Source of the DNA: Symsagittifera roscoffensis
Lineage: Eukaryota; Xenacoelomorpha; Acoela; Convolutidae
DNA length: 64,000 nt
Reading direction: 5' to 3'
Assembly (NCBI RefSeq): GCF_963678635.1
Contig: NC_087070.1
Location: 32,277,704 to 32,341,703, forward strand
A program made the position numbers and the translations under genes. Below the pieces are notes generated by a model. It was not told the origin of the DNA and ran no database searches. It saw only the letters and a list, made by a program, of their open reading frames with translations. The stretch's first letter is position 1. Each line of letters opens with the position of its first letter. Positions 38,801 to 48,390 of the stretch are shown piece after piece.

Positions 38801-40827
38801 CTTGCTCTCTGTTTTTTGAAAACTGCGTCTGGTTTTAACGGGAGATGTAGTGATGAACTGATTTTCCCAACATCGAATTTTGATGTTGCATAGACTGATG
38901 AATATTTAATTAGCTGTTTGGCTAATTTTTCGAATTCGTCTTGTGTTATTTGTGAATGTTGGAAATTAAACATTGTTAAAAATTTCTGTTGGTCCTCTGT
39001 GTAGTTACTTATGTTGAATGTAGGTTTGAAATATGGAGTTTTTGTGAAATAATCCGTATTTCTGTTTTCGTTACTTATTATATTATTTATAGATAATTCT
39101 TCATTAAGAATTGTAGATTGGCAAATATCTAGTAATTGGAGTATATTATTTACGCGATAGGCTTTTTCGTGTATTGGTGATATTGTAGCGTTGGTTTCAC
39201 AATATCCTAAAAATCCTAAAGGTAATGTTACTTGGTAAGGTGTGTTGTTATAGACATGTAAGGAAATGATATCGGAATTCGAATTTTTCAAATATTTTAT
39301 GGATGAGATTGTGATTTTGAAAAATTTGTGAATAGGTTTGAATTCAAATTCTGACATATAAAATTTTTGTTTGTTTTGTTCTTTATCATATTGGTGAACT
39401 TGTTTGATTGAAAAATTATAGATATTTCCTGATAGTGGTTTTAGGTGTTTTCTTTGTTGGTTAAATATCGGGTAGAATTTTGAAAAGAATGGTGGTTGTT
39501 TATTTAATCTTTGAAAAAATGTTAAGGATGTTTCTTTTGTTTTTGTATATTTATCTTTGATTAATATTTTACTATTTAGTATGTTAATTGTTGGTATATA
39601 CTTCGAAATAAATGGTATTCCAATGATATTATATTTAATGTCAGTGATATGGAATATTTGTTTAAATGGCTTATTTAAAATTTTGCTTTGTTCCATTGTT
39701 CTGGTGGGGAGGAGAAATAATTGGATTTTTCCGTAGTTTATCAATGTTGATCCTTGTGCTGTTGCTAGTTTGCTGGAGGTTTCAAGAGGTGTTAGCTTTG
39801 GGTGTAAGGTTTTTATTTCATTCCATGTGGGGATGTTTATTATGTTTGATTCTGCTCCTGAATCAATTAAAAAATCTATTTCAAGGTCTGGTGGTTGAAA
39901 TTCTTTATTTCTTGGGCTTTCTAAGAGAAATGGTATTGTCCAAATTTTTTCTTTGGTTTGTTCTTTTTGTATATTTTGATAAATGTGGTTTGTATTCAAG
40001 CATTTTGTTTTGATATTTTTATTTGTTTGATTTGTAGTGTTAATCCCATTTGTTTCTTGCGTCGTTGGTGTGGAATTTATTGGTGTAGTGTAATAATTTT
40101 GAAGAAATTCTGATTGATTTTCATATATGTGTGATGAAAAGGGTTGTTCATATATGACAGATTCATAGTCATTTTCGACTTTTATCATATTGATAGAAAG
40201 AGTGTTTTCAGTATCACTTTCTGAATCTGATGATGTACAGTTTATTTGATTGAGTTGTAACGTATCAGTTACTGTGTCATCAATACCTGGAGGGTCTGAT
40301 GTTGTTTCTGGGTTAGATTGTACTTGATTGATTTGTCTTTGATGTTTAGGTGTACTACTTCTGTGGCGATTATTAGAATTATTATAGTTATTATTATTCC
40401 GGTGTGGTGATTGGGAATAATTTCTATAACGATTATTATAACTTGAGTGTCGATTTTGTGAATTATTTCGCGATCTGTTTTGGTAATTATTGTTTGGTCT
40501 GTTATAGTTCGATCTATTATATGAGTTATTCCTTGATTGATTGTTCGGGTAATTCTGGTTTCGGTTGTTTGAATAACTTCTATTTCGATTATAGGAGTAG
40601 TTTCTATTCCTATTGTATGATGAATTTCGTGATTGGTTGTTTGGATAGTAGTTATTTCTTGATTGGGAATTAGATCTAGAAACAAATCGTTGTGTATTTG
40701 AATTTGATCTGGAGTAGTTATTTCGACTATTTGGTCTATTGTAGTGATTTTGTGATGAATTATTCGTGTTTCTTCGTTCTGGTGATCTTCCTCTATAACT
40801 TGAGTTATATGGTGATTGATTTCTTGT
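35848..40827 (-). CDS. Pol polyprotein: linker, protease, RT, RNase H, integrase
   Basis: The frame is open from directly after the gag TAA (40828-40830). A 213-codon Asn/Arg/Ser-rich linker reaches the first ATG at 40188. Counting from that ATG, the protease DSG is at 109-111, the RT spans about 430-690 (YLDD at 617-620), and RNase H is about 720-850 (CDASNFGIGAALLQ). Integrase follows: zinc-binding HHCC about 1130-1165 (CNDCIVC), then the catalytic core with D near 1199 (FDTKGP), D in VTDNGTEF and E near 1297 (NGLVEGMN). All key catalytic residues are visible. Gag and Pol share one frame, so Pol would be made by stop-codon readthrough or by a separate start. Confidence 0.9.
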   Translation of the reverse strand, partial: TRNQSPYNSSYRGRSPERRNTNNSSQNHYNRPNSRNNYSRSNSNTQRFVSRSNSQSRNNYYPNNQSRNSSYNRNRNYSYNRNRSYSNNRNQNYPNNQSRNNSYNRSNYNRPNNNYQNRSRNNSQNRHSSYNNRYRNYSQSPHRNNNNYNNSNNRHRSSTPKHQRQINQVQSNPETTSDPPGIDDTVTDTLQLNQINCTSSDSESDTENTLSINMIKVENDYESVIYEQPFSSHIYENQSEFLQNYYTTPINSTPTTQETNGINTTNQTNKNIKTKCLNTNHIYQNIQKEQTKEKIWTIPFLLESPRNKEFQPPDLEIDFLIDSGAESNIINIPTWNEIKTLHPKLTPLETSSKLATAQGSTLINYGKIQLFLLPTRTMEQSKILNKPFKQIFHITDIKYNIIGIPFISKYIPTINILNSKILIKDKYTKTKETSLTFFQRLNKQPPFFSKFYPIFNQQRKHLKPLSGNIYNFSIKQVHQYDKEQNKQKFYMSEFEFKPIHKFFKITISSIKYLKNSNSDIISLHVYNNTPYQVTLPLGFLGYCETNATISPIHEKAYRVNNILQLLDICQSTILNEELSINNIISNENRNTDYFTKTPYFKPTFNISNYTEDQQKFLTMFNFQHSQITQDEFEKLAKQLIKYSSVYATSKFDVGKISSSLHLPLKPDAVFKKQRASKVPIHLHDKVNRLLDILEQYNIISPVNKEEQPKGNTFINPVIILAKGESLKIVLDARYLNSLIDESKCNWPIEPIQVILTKINGKYFTTADMNSAYNQMPLDEQSRRLTQFVIGNQQYEFNRLFYGISIGPAAFSAFMSKIFRPLILKKNAITYLDDVFMQSQTKDEMFNVLEKYHQILQNENLKAAPDKSHFFLTRVKFLGHNIERKTITPLKSRIDAIQKLQPPTNKKKIQEFLGMLNFLSKYVYKMQLYLRPFYNILRQQNNFEWNTEHQTRFEEVKKLLTEQISNTIPDSNQPFYAMCDASNFGIGAALLQSHNGTNKMNLISANSRLFTQAELRLSTLMRECTAIIYTLTEYEFLILGSKHPTVLFTDHKPIIFLFTQKSNPNHRVYRFQLILMKFPNLHIVWTAGKNLALPDTLSRNTPPELLTRKTTVEIPKNIKFYIAENETSPRLECKYAVKTDIEQSQINSLQHFPLYLDCQNNHYEVDLLGTSTFKPIPYSQWIKNNTQQKRTKQHPPKKDHFPLIEKEDLTDKINLSGPQTNDSKYTINQVFDLHDPLDTILLSKLEIENIFLPPTEIITISTLKQYQNLDPVIRQLKSWHKYKTKPIKADSTILGNKTLLRYFRKFNNTTINENTDLLEYNLNESTVPCLPLSMILIAFNISHTQNIKGHSGSEKTYSNFIQNFYFPNAPIWIKVLCNDCIVCQLNKPYPNQKQIAQKQDFKGQSLYFNHRISFDTKGPISPSSEGNSYIMVIVDAFTHYVALNPVPHCNAYYAYTTLYEHWIAKFGLPEILVTDNGTEFINNEIITLCHLYNIKHKPRTSHAPWTNGLVEGMNRSLQEYLRCIINGNDTKYTEWSADVKLFPLAYNSQITTTLGMSPYEMVFNQKPRKPIMFTANSHKNAQGYCRPNKDSNCYNLPLHTHDEDHFHHPQILKLASGTHTEWILNRDKKHNEIYQKITKNYYYDKTLMNKSIHVLHQPPI

Positions 40828-43548
40828 TTAATTTGTGTTGTTCGGGAGTGGTTTTCCTGAACTGTTGTTGCTGTGGACTGTTTTGTTCGGTAGATTTTGA
40901 TCTTTTTTCATGTATTGATAGAATGATTTATTTGGTTCTTTATATTTTTGAGGTTTATTTTGATTGTCTTGCTGTTTTTGTCTACATTCGGAAATACTAT
41001 GTCCGTATCGTCGGCAATAATTACACCATTTTTTGAAAGATGGTTTGCCTTTAAAGTTTGGGTTCTTTTCATAAATATTGAGTATTTCAGTGATTTTTTC
41101 AACGAGGTCTGTCTCTGATTCCTGTATATTATTAATATTAGTGGGAGTCGTTTCAATTCTGTTAACGTATTGTAGTTTCAGATTTTCCGTTTCTTCTAGT
41201 TTCATCGTGATTTCTGCTTGTTCTAATTTGTCTACTAGTTTTCGAAAATCTAAATCGGGTTCTCGAATTGAAGAAGGATGGGATGCTCTCTTTTTTATTG
41301 CTATTTTCCTTAATTGTGGTGTTAAAGTCATCATTAAGATTTCTGTCATCTTTGTGTTTTTATAGTCATGTGTATTTAATGAATATGCTTTTCGAACTAG
41401 TGTTTCGATTCGTACTGCTATTTGCTTGATGGTTTCGTTTGGTAATCTGCGAATTTCATTACATAAAACTCTTTGTTGTTGTTTGTTTCTTTCGGAGTCA
41501 AACATTTTTGAAAATTCTTGTGTAAACCTTTTCCAGTTTGATTTTATTTCTAGAGGTAGTACTGAAAACCATTTTTGGGCTGCGCCATCTAAGGTTGTTT
41601 GTATTAACGCTGTGCGTCGATGTATCCAGTTTTGATGTAGTGGCGTATTAATGGGTTCAGGTCCAATATTTAAAATCAGGTTTGCTGTTACTGCATTTAA
41701 ATAATCTTCTACAGAGTATTCAGGGTCTGTTCCTGTGAAAACCATTAAAGGTTTGTTTGATGTTATTGATGATCCACCCATAAGGTATGGATTCATTGTC
41801 ATTTGTAATGATTCTGCTGCATTTGGCATTTGAGAAAAATTCGAAAGTTGGTTTCTTGTTATTTCATGTTGTTGGAGATAATATGGGAGTGGTATTTCAT
41901 TTTGCATTTGTGATGCTTGATACGAGTGTGCAGTCATTGGATTTTGTTGTTGAATTGGTTGAAAAGATTGTGTATTAATTAGATTTTGTTGTTGAATTGG
42001 TTGTTGATGTTGTGCATCTATTGGTTGTGGAGAAAAATTTCTATGATTTGTACGTGTTCTCTGTATTCCTTGTCTACGATATTCTTGAGTATTTGGTGTA
42101 AATATATCTGGTTGTAAGAAATCATCATCTGAGGATAAATAATCCATTTGGTAAGATGTCTGTTTTTTAATTTTATTTTGTTGAAAAAATGGGTAATTTT
42201 CACTGTGATCCTGTGGAGGATTTGTTTGGAAATTTATTGAATTAGGTTGGGTCATTGGGTTATCCCAATTTCGAGATCTTGTATATTGGTTAAAATTTCT
42301 TTGTGGTTGGTTATATGTTTTTGATGGATGTGTATAATTATAATTATGGTCTGTAAAGTTGTTTCTAGTGAATGTTTTGCGTGTTTTTGATGGTATTGTC
42401 ATGGGTCTGTATGTTTGGTAATCCATATGTGAATATTTAGGGGCAACCGAAGGTTTAACGGTTGATTGTAAGGTTACCTGTGTTTGTGAAGGATTTGTAT
42501 TTCTTGGTGTTGTTAAATTTGGGCGTATTGGTGAAATACTTTGTTGTGTAGTTGTTGTGTGTACAATTTCTTCATTTATGAAGTGTGATGGTGTCTGGAT
42601 ATCTTGTTGAGTAAGATTCCTAGTTCCATTGAGGTTTTCATTGTGTATAACTGTAGAGTTTAAACTATTATTTTGTGTATCGGGCAAAAATGTATTATAG
42701 TTTAATGGTGTTGCATCAATGGTTAATGGTATTACTTTTACATAATCTCTTATGTAAGATATCGTACTTATTGCTTGACTTGAGATTGATTGTGGGAAGC
42801 TTATAAATGCTGGATGAGACCATTCGGGGTCCCAAACATAATCTGATTGTTCTTTGATAGCGGTATCATCGTTCGAGTTTTGGGGTCTAAAATTTTTTCT
42901 TGCTTGTGCAATTAAATCAATATTGTGTGTGAAATAATCTATTATGAACCATGCCAAAATTTTTTGTAGATCGTGTTTTGTATGTTGTGAAACGTCGTCT
43001 TTCGTGAAATTTTCTTTAATGATGTTTAAATAACTAGAGAGTAGTGTGATTTCATGTCGTACTCTTAAATGTTTAGATGTTTCTGTCGGTGAGACATTTG
43101 TTATTGGGATTTCGTTTTCTAATATCGAAATATAACTATATATTATTGCGAAAACTTCATTGGTGAATATGGAGTTTGCTCTTTGTGAGTTTTGATATTG
43201 GATGCTTTTTATATATTCTGAAAAAACTTTTGAAAATTCTAAATTAAGATCGTCTGTTTGAATTGTATATTTTCTATTATTATGGTTTGGTGAGGTGAAT
43301 TCTATGGAGTAGATTCCATACTGTTGTGTTATGTTGCATATATCTTTTAAGTAGTGGTCTATGATTTGTCTTTTGATTTTTACATCTGGGAACTCTGTTT
43401 TACATGGACTAATTCCGGGTTCAAATAAATTTACGAGTAAATTTTGACAAAATATGTGTTGTCCTCTATCAGTATCTGCGTCTACTATAAAAGGAAAGAT
43501 TTCATCATCATCTGGAGTTTCTTCACCTGGAGTGTGCGTTGAGCTCAT
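40828..43548 (-). CDS. Gag polyprotein (906 aa)
   Basis: The first ~600 residues are unlike standard Gag and rich in Asn, Gln, Thr and Ser. Residues about 600-770 match the Gypsy retrotransposon capsid region (FTGTDPEYSVEDYLNAV, then WKRFTQEFSKMF). A CCHC zinc knuckle CNYCRRYGHSISEC is at about 840-853. The ORF overlaps ORF0 by 26 nt. It ends in TAA with no change of frame into pol. 906 residues is roughly double the usual Gypsy Gag, due to the long N-terminal extension. Confidence 0.88.
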   Translation of the reverse strand: MSSTHTPGEETPDDDEIFPFIVDADTDRGQHIFCQNLLVNLFEPGISPCKTEFPDVKIKRQIIDHYLKDICNITQQYGIYSIEFTSPNHNNRKYTIQTDDLNLEFSKVFSEYIKSIQYQNSQRANSIFTNEVFAIIYSYISILENEIPITNVSPTETSKHLRVRHEITLLSSYLNIIKENFTKDDVSQHTKHDLQKILAWFIIDYFTHNIDLIAQARKNFRPQNSNDDTAIKEQSDYVWDPEWSHPAFISFPQSISSQAISTISYIRDYVKVIPLTIDATPLNYNTFLPDTQNNSLNSTVIHNENLNGTRNLTQQDIQTPSHFINEEIVHTTTTQQSISPIRPNLTTPRNTNPSQTQVTLQSTVKPSVAPKYSHMDYQTYRPMTIPSKTRKTFTRNNFTDHNYNYTHPSKTYNQPQRNFNQYTRSRNWDNPMTQPNSINFQTNPPQDHSENYPFFQQNKIKKQTSYQMDYLSSDDDFLQPDIFTPNTQEYRRQGIQRTRTNHRNFSPQPIDAQHQQPIQQQNLINTQSFQPIQQQNPMTAHSYQASQMQNEIPLPYYLQQHEITRNQLSNFSQMPNAAESLQMTMNPYLMGGSSITSNKPLMVFTGTDPEYSVEDYLNAVTANLILNIGPEPINTPLHQNWIHRRTALIQTTLDGAAQKWFSVLPLEIKSNWKRFTQEFSKMFDSERNKQQQRVLCNEIRRLPNETIKQIAVRIETLVRKAYSLNTHDYKNTKMTEILMMTLTPQLRKIAIKKRASHPSSIREPDLDFRKLVDKLEQAEITMKLEETENLKLQYVNRIETTPTNINNIQESETDLVEKITEILNIYEKNPNFKGKPSFKKWCNYCRRYGHSISECRQKQQDNQNKPQKYKEPNKSFYQYMKKDQNLPNKTVHSNNSSGKPLPNNTN

Positions 43549-43990
43549 TTTTTCGTTCGATGACTGTTAATATGTAATTATTAATGTGTCGAATTGGTTG
43601 ATTCCAATTGTATAAATGTACTGGTTTGTGTTTGTACTGCTTTTTTATTCTTCTTTTTCCTCTTTGTGATGAATTTGAAGTTGTTTCTGAGTCAGAGAAA
43701 TATAATTGATCGTGAATTGGGCAATTTTTATCTATTGATTCTTTTAGTTTGTAAAGTTCGTCTAAACTGTTGGTTTCTGATTCTGAAAATGCGTTTCGAT
43801 TTTTTGAAAATCTTTTTCGTGTTATTTGTCTTTGTTTAGTTATTATTTTTCTCTTTAGTGTTTGTCGTTTTGTTCGAATGTATCCAACTGTTTGTGTATG
43901 AGGTGTGATTACAAGGTCGTATTTTTTGTTGTCTATTTCACAATTGTGTAAAACGATTGTTTGTTTATTTCCTAGGTTTTTAAATGACAT
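43523..43990 (-). CDS. ORF0 of the LTR element (155 aa, basic, unknown)
   Basis: First ORF after the leader. Strongly basic (KRQTLKRKIITKQRQITRKR; RGKRRIKKQYKHK) with a Ser/Glu-rich middle. The end overlaps the gag ATG by 26 nt in the other frame (gag is +1). It could be an RNA-binding or nuclear-localising accessory protein. It is not a known retroviral gene that I recognise. Confidence 0.55.
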   Translation of the reverse strand: MSFKNLGNKQTIVLHNCEIDNKKYDLVITPHTQTVGYIRTKRQTLKRKIITKQRQITRKRFSKNRNAFSESETNSLDELYKLKESIDKNCPIHDQLYFSDSETTSNSSQRGKRRIKKQYKHKPVHLYNWNQPIRHINNYILTVIERKNELNAHSR

Positions 43991-45223
43991 AAGGTTTAGA
44001 ATGACGGATGCAAAGGGTTGTTAAATGATTTCTATTTTCCTAAACTGTTAGTTCTTACGATTTTTTGGTTAGCTTAACCTGGGTCTGTTTGTTCAGGGTT
44101 GGAGAGAAAAGTATATCGATTCCGAAGAATGATTTTTTACTTTCTCGTGGCTAGTATAAGTTAAGGTGTTAACTTACTTAATCTTACTTAGGGGTAGTGA
44201 TTGTGTTCAAGGGTTGGAGAATAGTAAATCGATCCACAAGGTTCAGGTATAATTAGAACGCGAGTAGTTCGTTAGATACTATTTTAAACTTACTAAGTCT
44301 AAGATTTATCCTGGGTCTGGTAAGAGGGGGGGTCAAGTGAAGGATGAATAACCGAAGTTCTTCACTGTTTATCCTAATTTGAATGATTAGTTTTGTTTAA
44401 AAATTTCTATTAGTCTTGGGTCTTTAGAAAGGGTTGGGTAGTGAATCGACGTTTGAGGTCGTTAGACACTAATTAAGTGGGTGGGGGAGAACAAAGTTGT
44501 TCTGTTTGATCCAAGGATAAGCCTTGATGATCAAATTTGAAATTTAATTAAGTAGAAAATGATTTAAGATCCAAGGATAAGCCTTGATGATCTGGTTTTA
44601 AAATTAAGTGAATTTAAGTTTTAATAAATTTTTAAATGTGTGTAAAGGAAAGATTTAGTGTTTTGATGATATTAGTGGGTTTATGATTGCTGTTATGTTT
44701 TAGATGATGGAGCTGGAACAACAGGATGATTTATGATTACTAACCATTTATTGTCATGCTACTAATTTTTATTTTTATTTTTCAATAAATATTTTTCAAA
44801 CATGTTTTGTATATTACTGCAGAATTTTAGGAAAACGATCTTAGATCTTTTTATCAATCGTTATTGTATATTAATAATTTTGTTTAGCGCCTGAAATGAT
44901 TTTGAAGATTAACTTCAAGATTTTATGTTTGCAAATGAAAATCTAAATTCATTGCCAGTAATATTCTAAATATAAAAGTTTGTTCTGGTTTTTGCCTAAC
45001 TATCATATAGCTATATGGCAAGTTTCTACTTTGTCGTATGTCGTCTCTGGTTCGAGGTCTTCTTCCAATTCCGGGTAGTTCTGTTATGGTTCGGAATATT
45101 GGCTCTGATCTATTGAGTCGTAGAGACATTTCGATTAAATTATTGTCGTATAACATTTTGTAAATGTTTTTGTCTAATTTCTAATCTATTTTGGTTAATT
45201 CTAAGCTATTAAGGTCTTGTTCG
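43991..45223 (-). other. Leader (5' UTR) of the LTR element
   Basis: 1.2 kb noncoding. Three copies of a GGGTTGG-AGA...ATCGA motif lie at 44096-44120, 44211-44232 and 44431-44449, and an exact 25-bp direct repeat at 44508-44532 and 44568-44592. Donor-like GTAAGT/GTAAGA sites occur on the minus strand near 44170-44190 and 44285. They may hold the packaging signal or the donor for env splicing. Confidence 0.55.
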
Positions 45224-45241
45224 AGACTTATGGTCGCACCA
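45224..45241 (-). promoter_or_regulatory. Primer-binding site
   Basis: Two bases inside the 5' LTR the minus strand reads TGGTGCGACCATAAGTCT, complementary to a tRNA 3' end (CCA). The match continues to a GTTCGA T-loop-like sequence. I could not assign the primer tRNA; the T-arm register is one base short of a standard tRNA. Confidence 0.65.
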
Positions 45242-45243
45242 GA

Positions 45244-45653
45244 TGAGTTAGGACCGAGTTGGTTAACTCATAGAGTTATTTCGGATAGGGTACACCGTCT
45301 GCTCGTCACGCTATCTTATTTTCGGCCGGATAGATTCGTGTAACTTCTTAGTCTAATACCGATCCTAATCTTACTCTTATACTATCTAGTCTCAGGTTGT
45401 TTAACTAGTCTCTGCTAGGCTCAATAGATCTAGGGTATACTGGTTTATTGCGGCTGCTGAAGTGCTCGGGAGAGTCCAACTAATTTCTAAGTTAAATTCA
45501 AATCTCTCTGGTGCTGAAATTACAAGTAACTTCAGCACTTACAAATAAGTGGGTTGTTAGTTAGATGGATCATGATTGGTTAATATTAAATACTTTACAT
45601 TGGTAAAATATCTAAATTATCCAATCATAAAATGTAGTTTAGATCAGGTTCCA
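45244..45653 (-). repeat. 5' LTR of the LTR element
   Basis: Identical to the other LTR except at two positions (near 45277 and near 45340). Promoter-like boxes as described for the 3' copy. Confidence 0.93.
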
Positions 45654-48390
45654 GAAGTCAATTTTGGATGTTTGTACCGTTCTTTGCAAACTTTTTGATT
45701 TTCCTCGAAAACTACTTAATCAAATCTAAAATTTTAATTTCAACAACAAGAAAGAATTTTTGCAAAGCTGCCTTGCATTAGTGGCCAAGCCCAAATTGTT
45801 TTACACTTTTTAATGGCACTCGGAAAGCCAAATTTTTGATTTTTTTGATTTTTCAAACTTTTGACATTACTCGAAAAATGCCCCCCAAATCTGAGATTTT
45901 GATTTCAATCAAACGGACGGGTTGTGGATAGCTCTACTGCCTTAGCGTCTAAACCCATATTTTTCAATACAAAAAATTATCGTCTTTGGAAAAGTCGTAT
46001 TTTTGATTTTTTGACCGTTTGTTGAAACTTTTTGACTTCTCGAAAACCAAAAAAAAATTGAGTGTAAGAAACTTGCTGCAAAAACGGCTCTTCACATTTT
46101 TTTCCGCGGAATTTAGGGTCCTCGGAAGATAAAAATTTTAGCTTTTTAGAGCCCTTTTGTGAAATTTTTTTGTCTGTTCTCGAAAACCACCTTACCAAAT
46201 GCGAGAGTTTGTGTTCATTGGAGGCAATGGGTTGCATTAAGCTCCCCTGCATAGTCCGCTACGCCCATTTTTTTTCCACTAAAATTTATGGCCCTCGATA
46301 AGGTCCAAATTCAGGTTTTCCTGAAATTTTTGAAATCTTGACTTAGCTCGAAAACTACCCTGCCAAACCTGATATTTTGGGTTCGATAGATCGACCAGAT
46401 TGTGGGCGCCTCCCCTGCATAAGTAGCTACAACTGAAATTTTTACACCTGAAATTATGGTCTTTAAAAAATGCAAGTCAAAATTTTGACTTTTCTACCGT
46501 TTTTCAAAGTTTTTGGCTTGTCTCGAAAACTCTCTCCAAAATATGAGATTTTCTGAGCAACCAAAAGAAAGAGTTGAAAGAAGTATCCCTGTATAACCAG
46601 CTCTGTTTTTGCATATAGACAATTTTCGGAATGTTTGAAATCACTCGTTTCAACCCGCTTCAGTACAAAATCAAAAATTGTCAAATAGGTACTTCCAGCT
46701 TTAGCTAGTCCCTGATGCTATAGAGATGCAAGGTACTCTCGTGCTTTATTTGTCGGCTCTAATGTGTTTAAAGGACAAAAGTCGACGGGATGGTACACAA
46801 TGTGGACTACCTTGGTACCATTTTGCCTTCAAATATAGGCTCGCAGTTTCTTTTTTATAAAAACAGCTATAATGAAAATGTATATGACGTGCTTTATTGA
46901 AAACTTGAAAAAAAACTTGTTCGAGACGCTTTGGAAAAGCTTTTAACTTTTTCCTAAATTTTAGATTTTTAAAAGAACTCATTTAAAAAATTTTAAAAAT
47001 GTAATACAATGGAAAGATCGCCCACTCCCCAATGTGGCTGGATATTCCCCTAGTCTCTTACCATACCTCACTATCTGCGGGGGAATGTCTGACCCAATTT
47101 TTCGGATTTTTTTTTTCGTTTTCTTGAAAGAACTCTCCAAAATCTGAGACTTTGATTACAATCGAAAGTGCAATTTGTGGAAGGTTTCCTTGTTCTAGCG
47201 GCTACGCCCAAATTTTTTACACAAGAAAATATGGCCCTCAGAAAAGTCAAATTTTCGATGTTTTGACCGTTTTTTGAAATTGTTTGAAAATCAACCCTCA
47301 CAAATCTACGTTTTTAATTTCAATCGAAAAAAACGGGTTGTGTAAAACTCTCCCGTATAAAAACCACGCCTATTTCGTACATCAAACGTTATGACCCTCG
47401 GAAATTTCAAAATAGTGATTTATTGACCGTTTTTCTCAAAAACTCCCAAATCTGAGATTTTGTGGATTTAGAGCTAAGGACTTGTGAGAAAATCCTCTGC
47501 TTCTGCGGTTTAAAAAATATTAAAATGAATATTTATGGCCCTGGAAGAATCAAATTTTTGATGTTTTTGAAACTTTTTTGACTTCTCTTGAAAACTGCGC
47601 TACCAAAGCTGAGATTTTGACTTCAAATGAAAAACGAGTGTTTTTTAACAAATTTTGGTTGTCCTCGGAAAAAATATGTTTTTGAGTTTTTGACCGTTTT
47701 TTTTTTAAATTGATTGATTTCTGGAACACTGGCTTCCCAAATTTCAACCGAAAAAGCAGGTTGTGAAAATCTTCCTGCACAAGCGGCTTAGCGCATTTTT
47801 TAGGGTTCTCAAAAATTTAAGGTTTCTCAGAAAGTCCAATTTAGATTTTTTTGACTTTTTTGAATTTTTTTGACATTTCTCAAAATCCTAGTCCCAAAAT
47901 CTGATATTTTGCTTAGCTCATTTTTTTTAACAATTTTTCATTGTCCTCGGAAAAGTCATGTTTTTTTTGACCGTTTGTTGAAATTGGTTAACTTTTCGAA
48001 AATTCTTTTCCCAAATCTGAGCTTTTGATTTCAACCGAAATTACAAGTTGTGAAAATTGTCCCGCAAAAGCGGCTTTGCCCATTTTTCAGGGTTCTCGGG
48101 TTCTCAAAAATTTAGATTTCTCGGAAAAGATAAATTTTAGATTTTTGATCATTTTTGAAACTTTTTTCTTTTCTTGAAAACTACCATCCCTAATGTGGTG
48201 ATGTTTTTATACAAATTGTTAGGGCTCCTTGAAAAGTCATATTTGTGATTTTTTGACCGTTATTTGGAACCTTTTGATTTTCTCTAAAATTACCCTCCCA
48301 AATCTGAAGTTTTGACCTCATTCGAAATATCATGTCATGTAAAACTTCTCTGCATAATCGGCTGCGCTCACATTTTTTGCAAAAATCTAA
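45654..48390. repeat. Degenerate tandem satellite, block 1
   Basis: Recurring monomer of about 145-175 bp with an AAAACTACCCTCCCAAATCT core, then TGAGATTTTG and a GCATAAGCGGCTACGCCCAA-like core, ATTTATGGCCCTCGG and TTTTTGACCGTTTTT. Monomers share perhaps 60-75%. A distinct module with a GGTACTTCCAG / CTTACCATACCTCACTATCT content occupies about 46680-47070. The short ORFs here are chance frames. Confidence 0.85.

Larger units (their letters stand above)
27929..45653 (-). mobile_element. 17.7-kb Ty3/Gypsy-type LTR element with env and extra ORFs
   Basis: Flanked by 410-bp LTRs (27929-28338 and 45244-45653) that differ at two positions and begin and end TG...CA. A 4-bp target duplication GAAG lies at 27925-27928 and 45654-45657. 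Genes run on the minus strand: ORF0, Gag, Pol, integrase tail, small ORFs, Env-like glycoprotein, 601-codon ORF. The RT-RNase H-integrase order and the GPY/F-type tail place it in Ty3/Gypsy. 17.7 kb is very long for such an element. Near-identical LTRs and long open frames indicate a recent insertion; visible damage is limited to a frame change in the integrase tail. Confidence 0.93.

Noticed and set aside
27929-45653. CRISPR array or prokaryotic operon structure
   Set aside because: No regularly spaced identical repeats with unique spacers; gene families, introns and repeats are eukaryotic.
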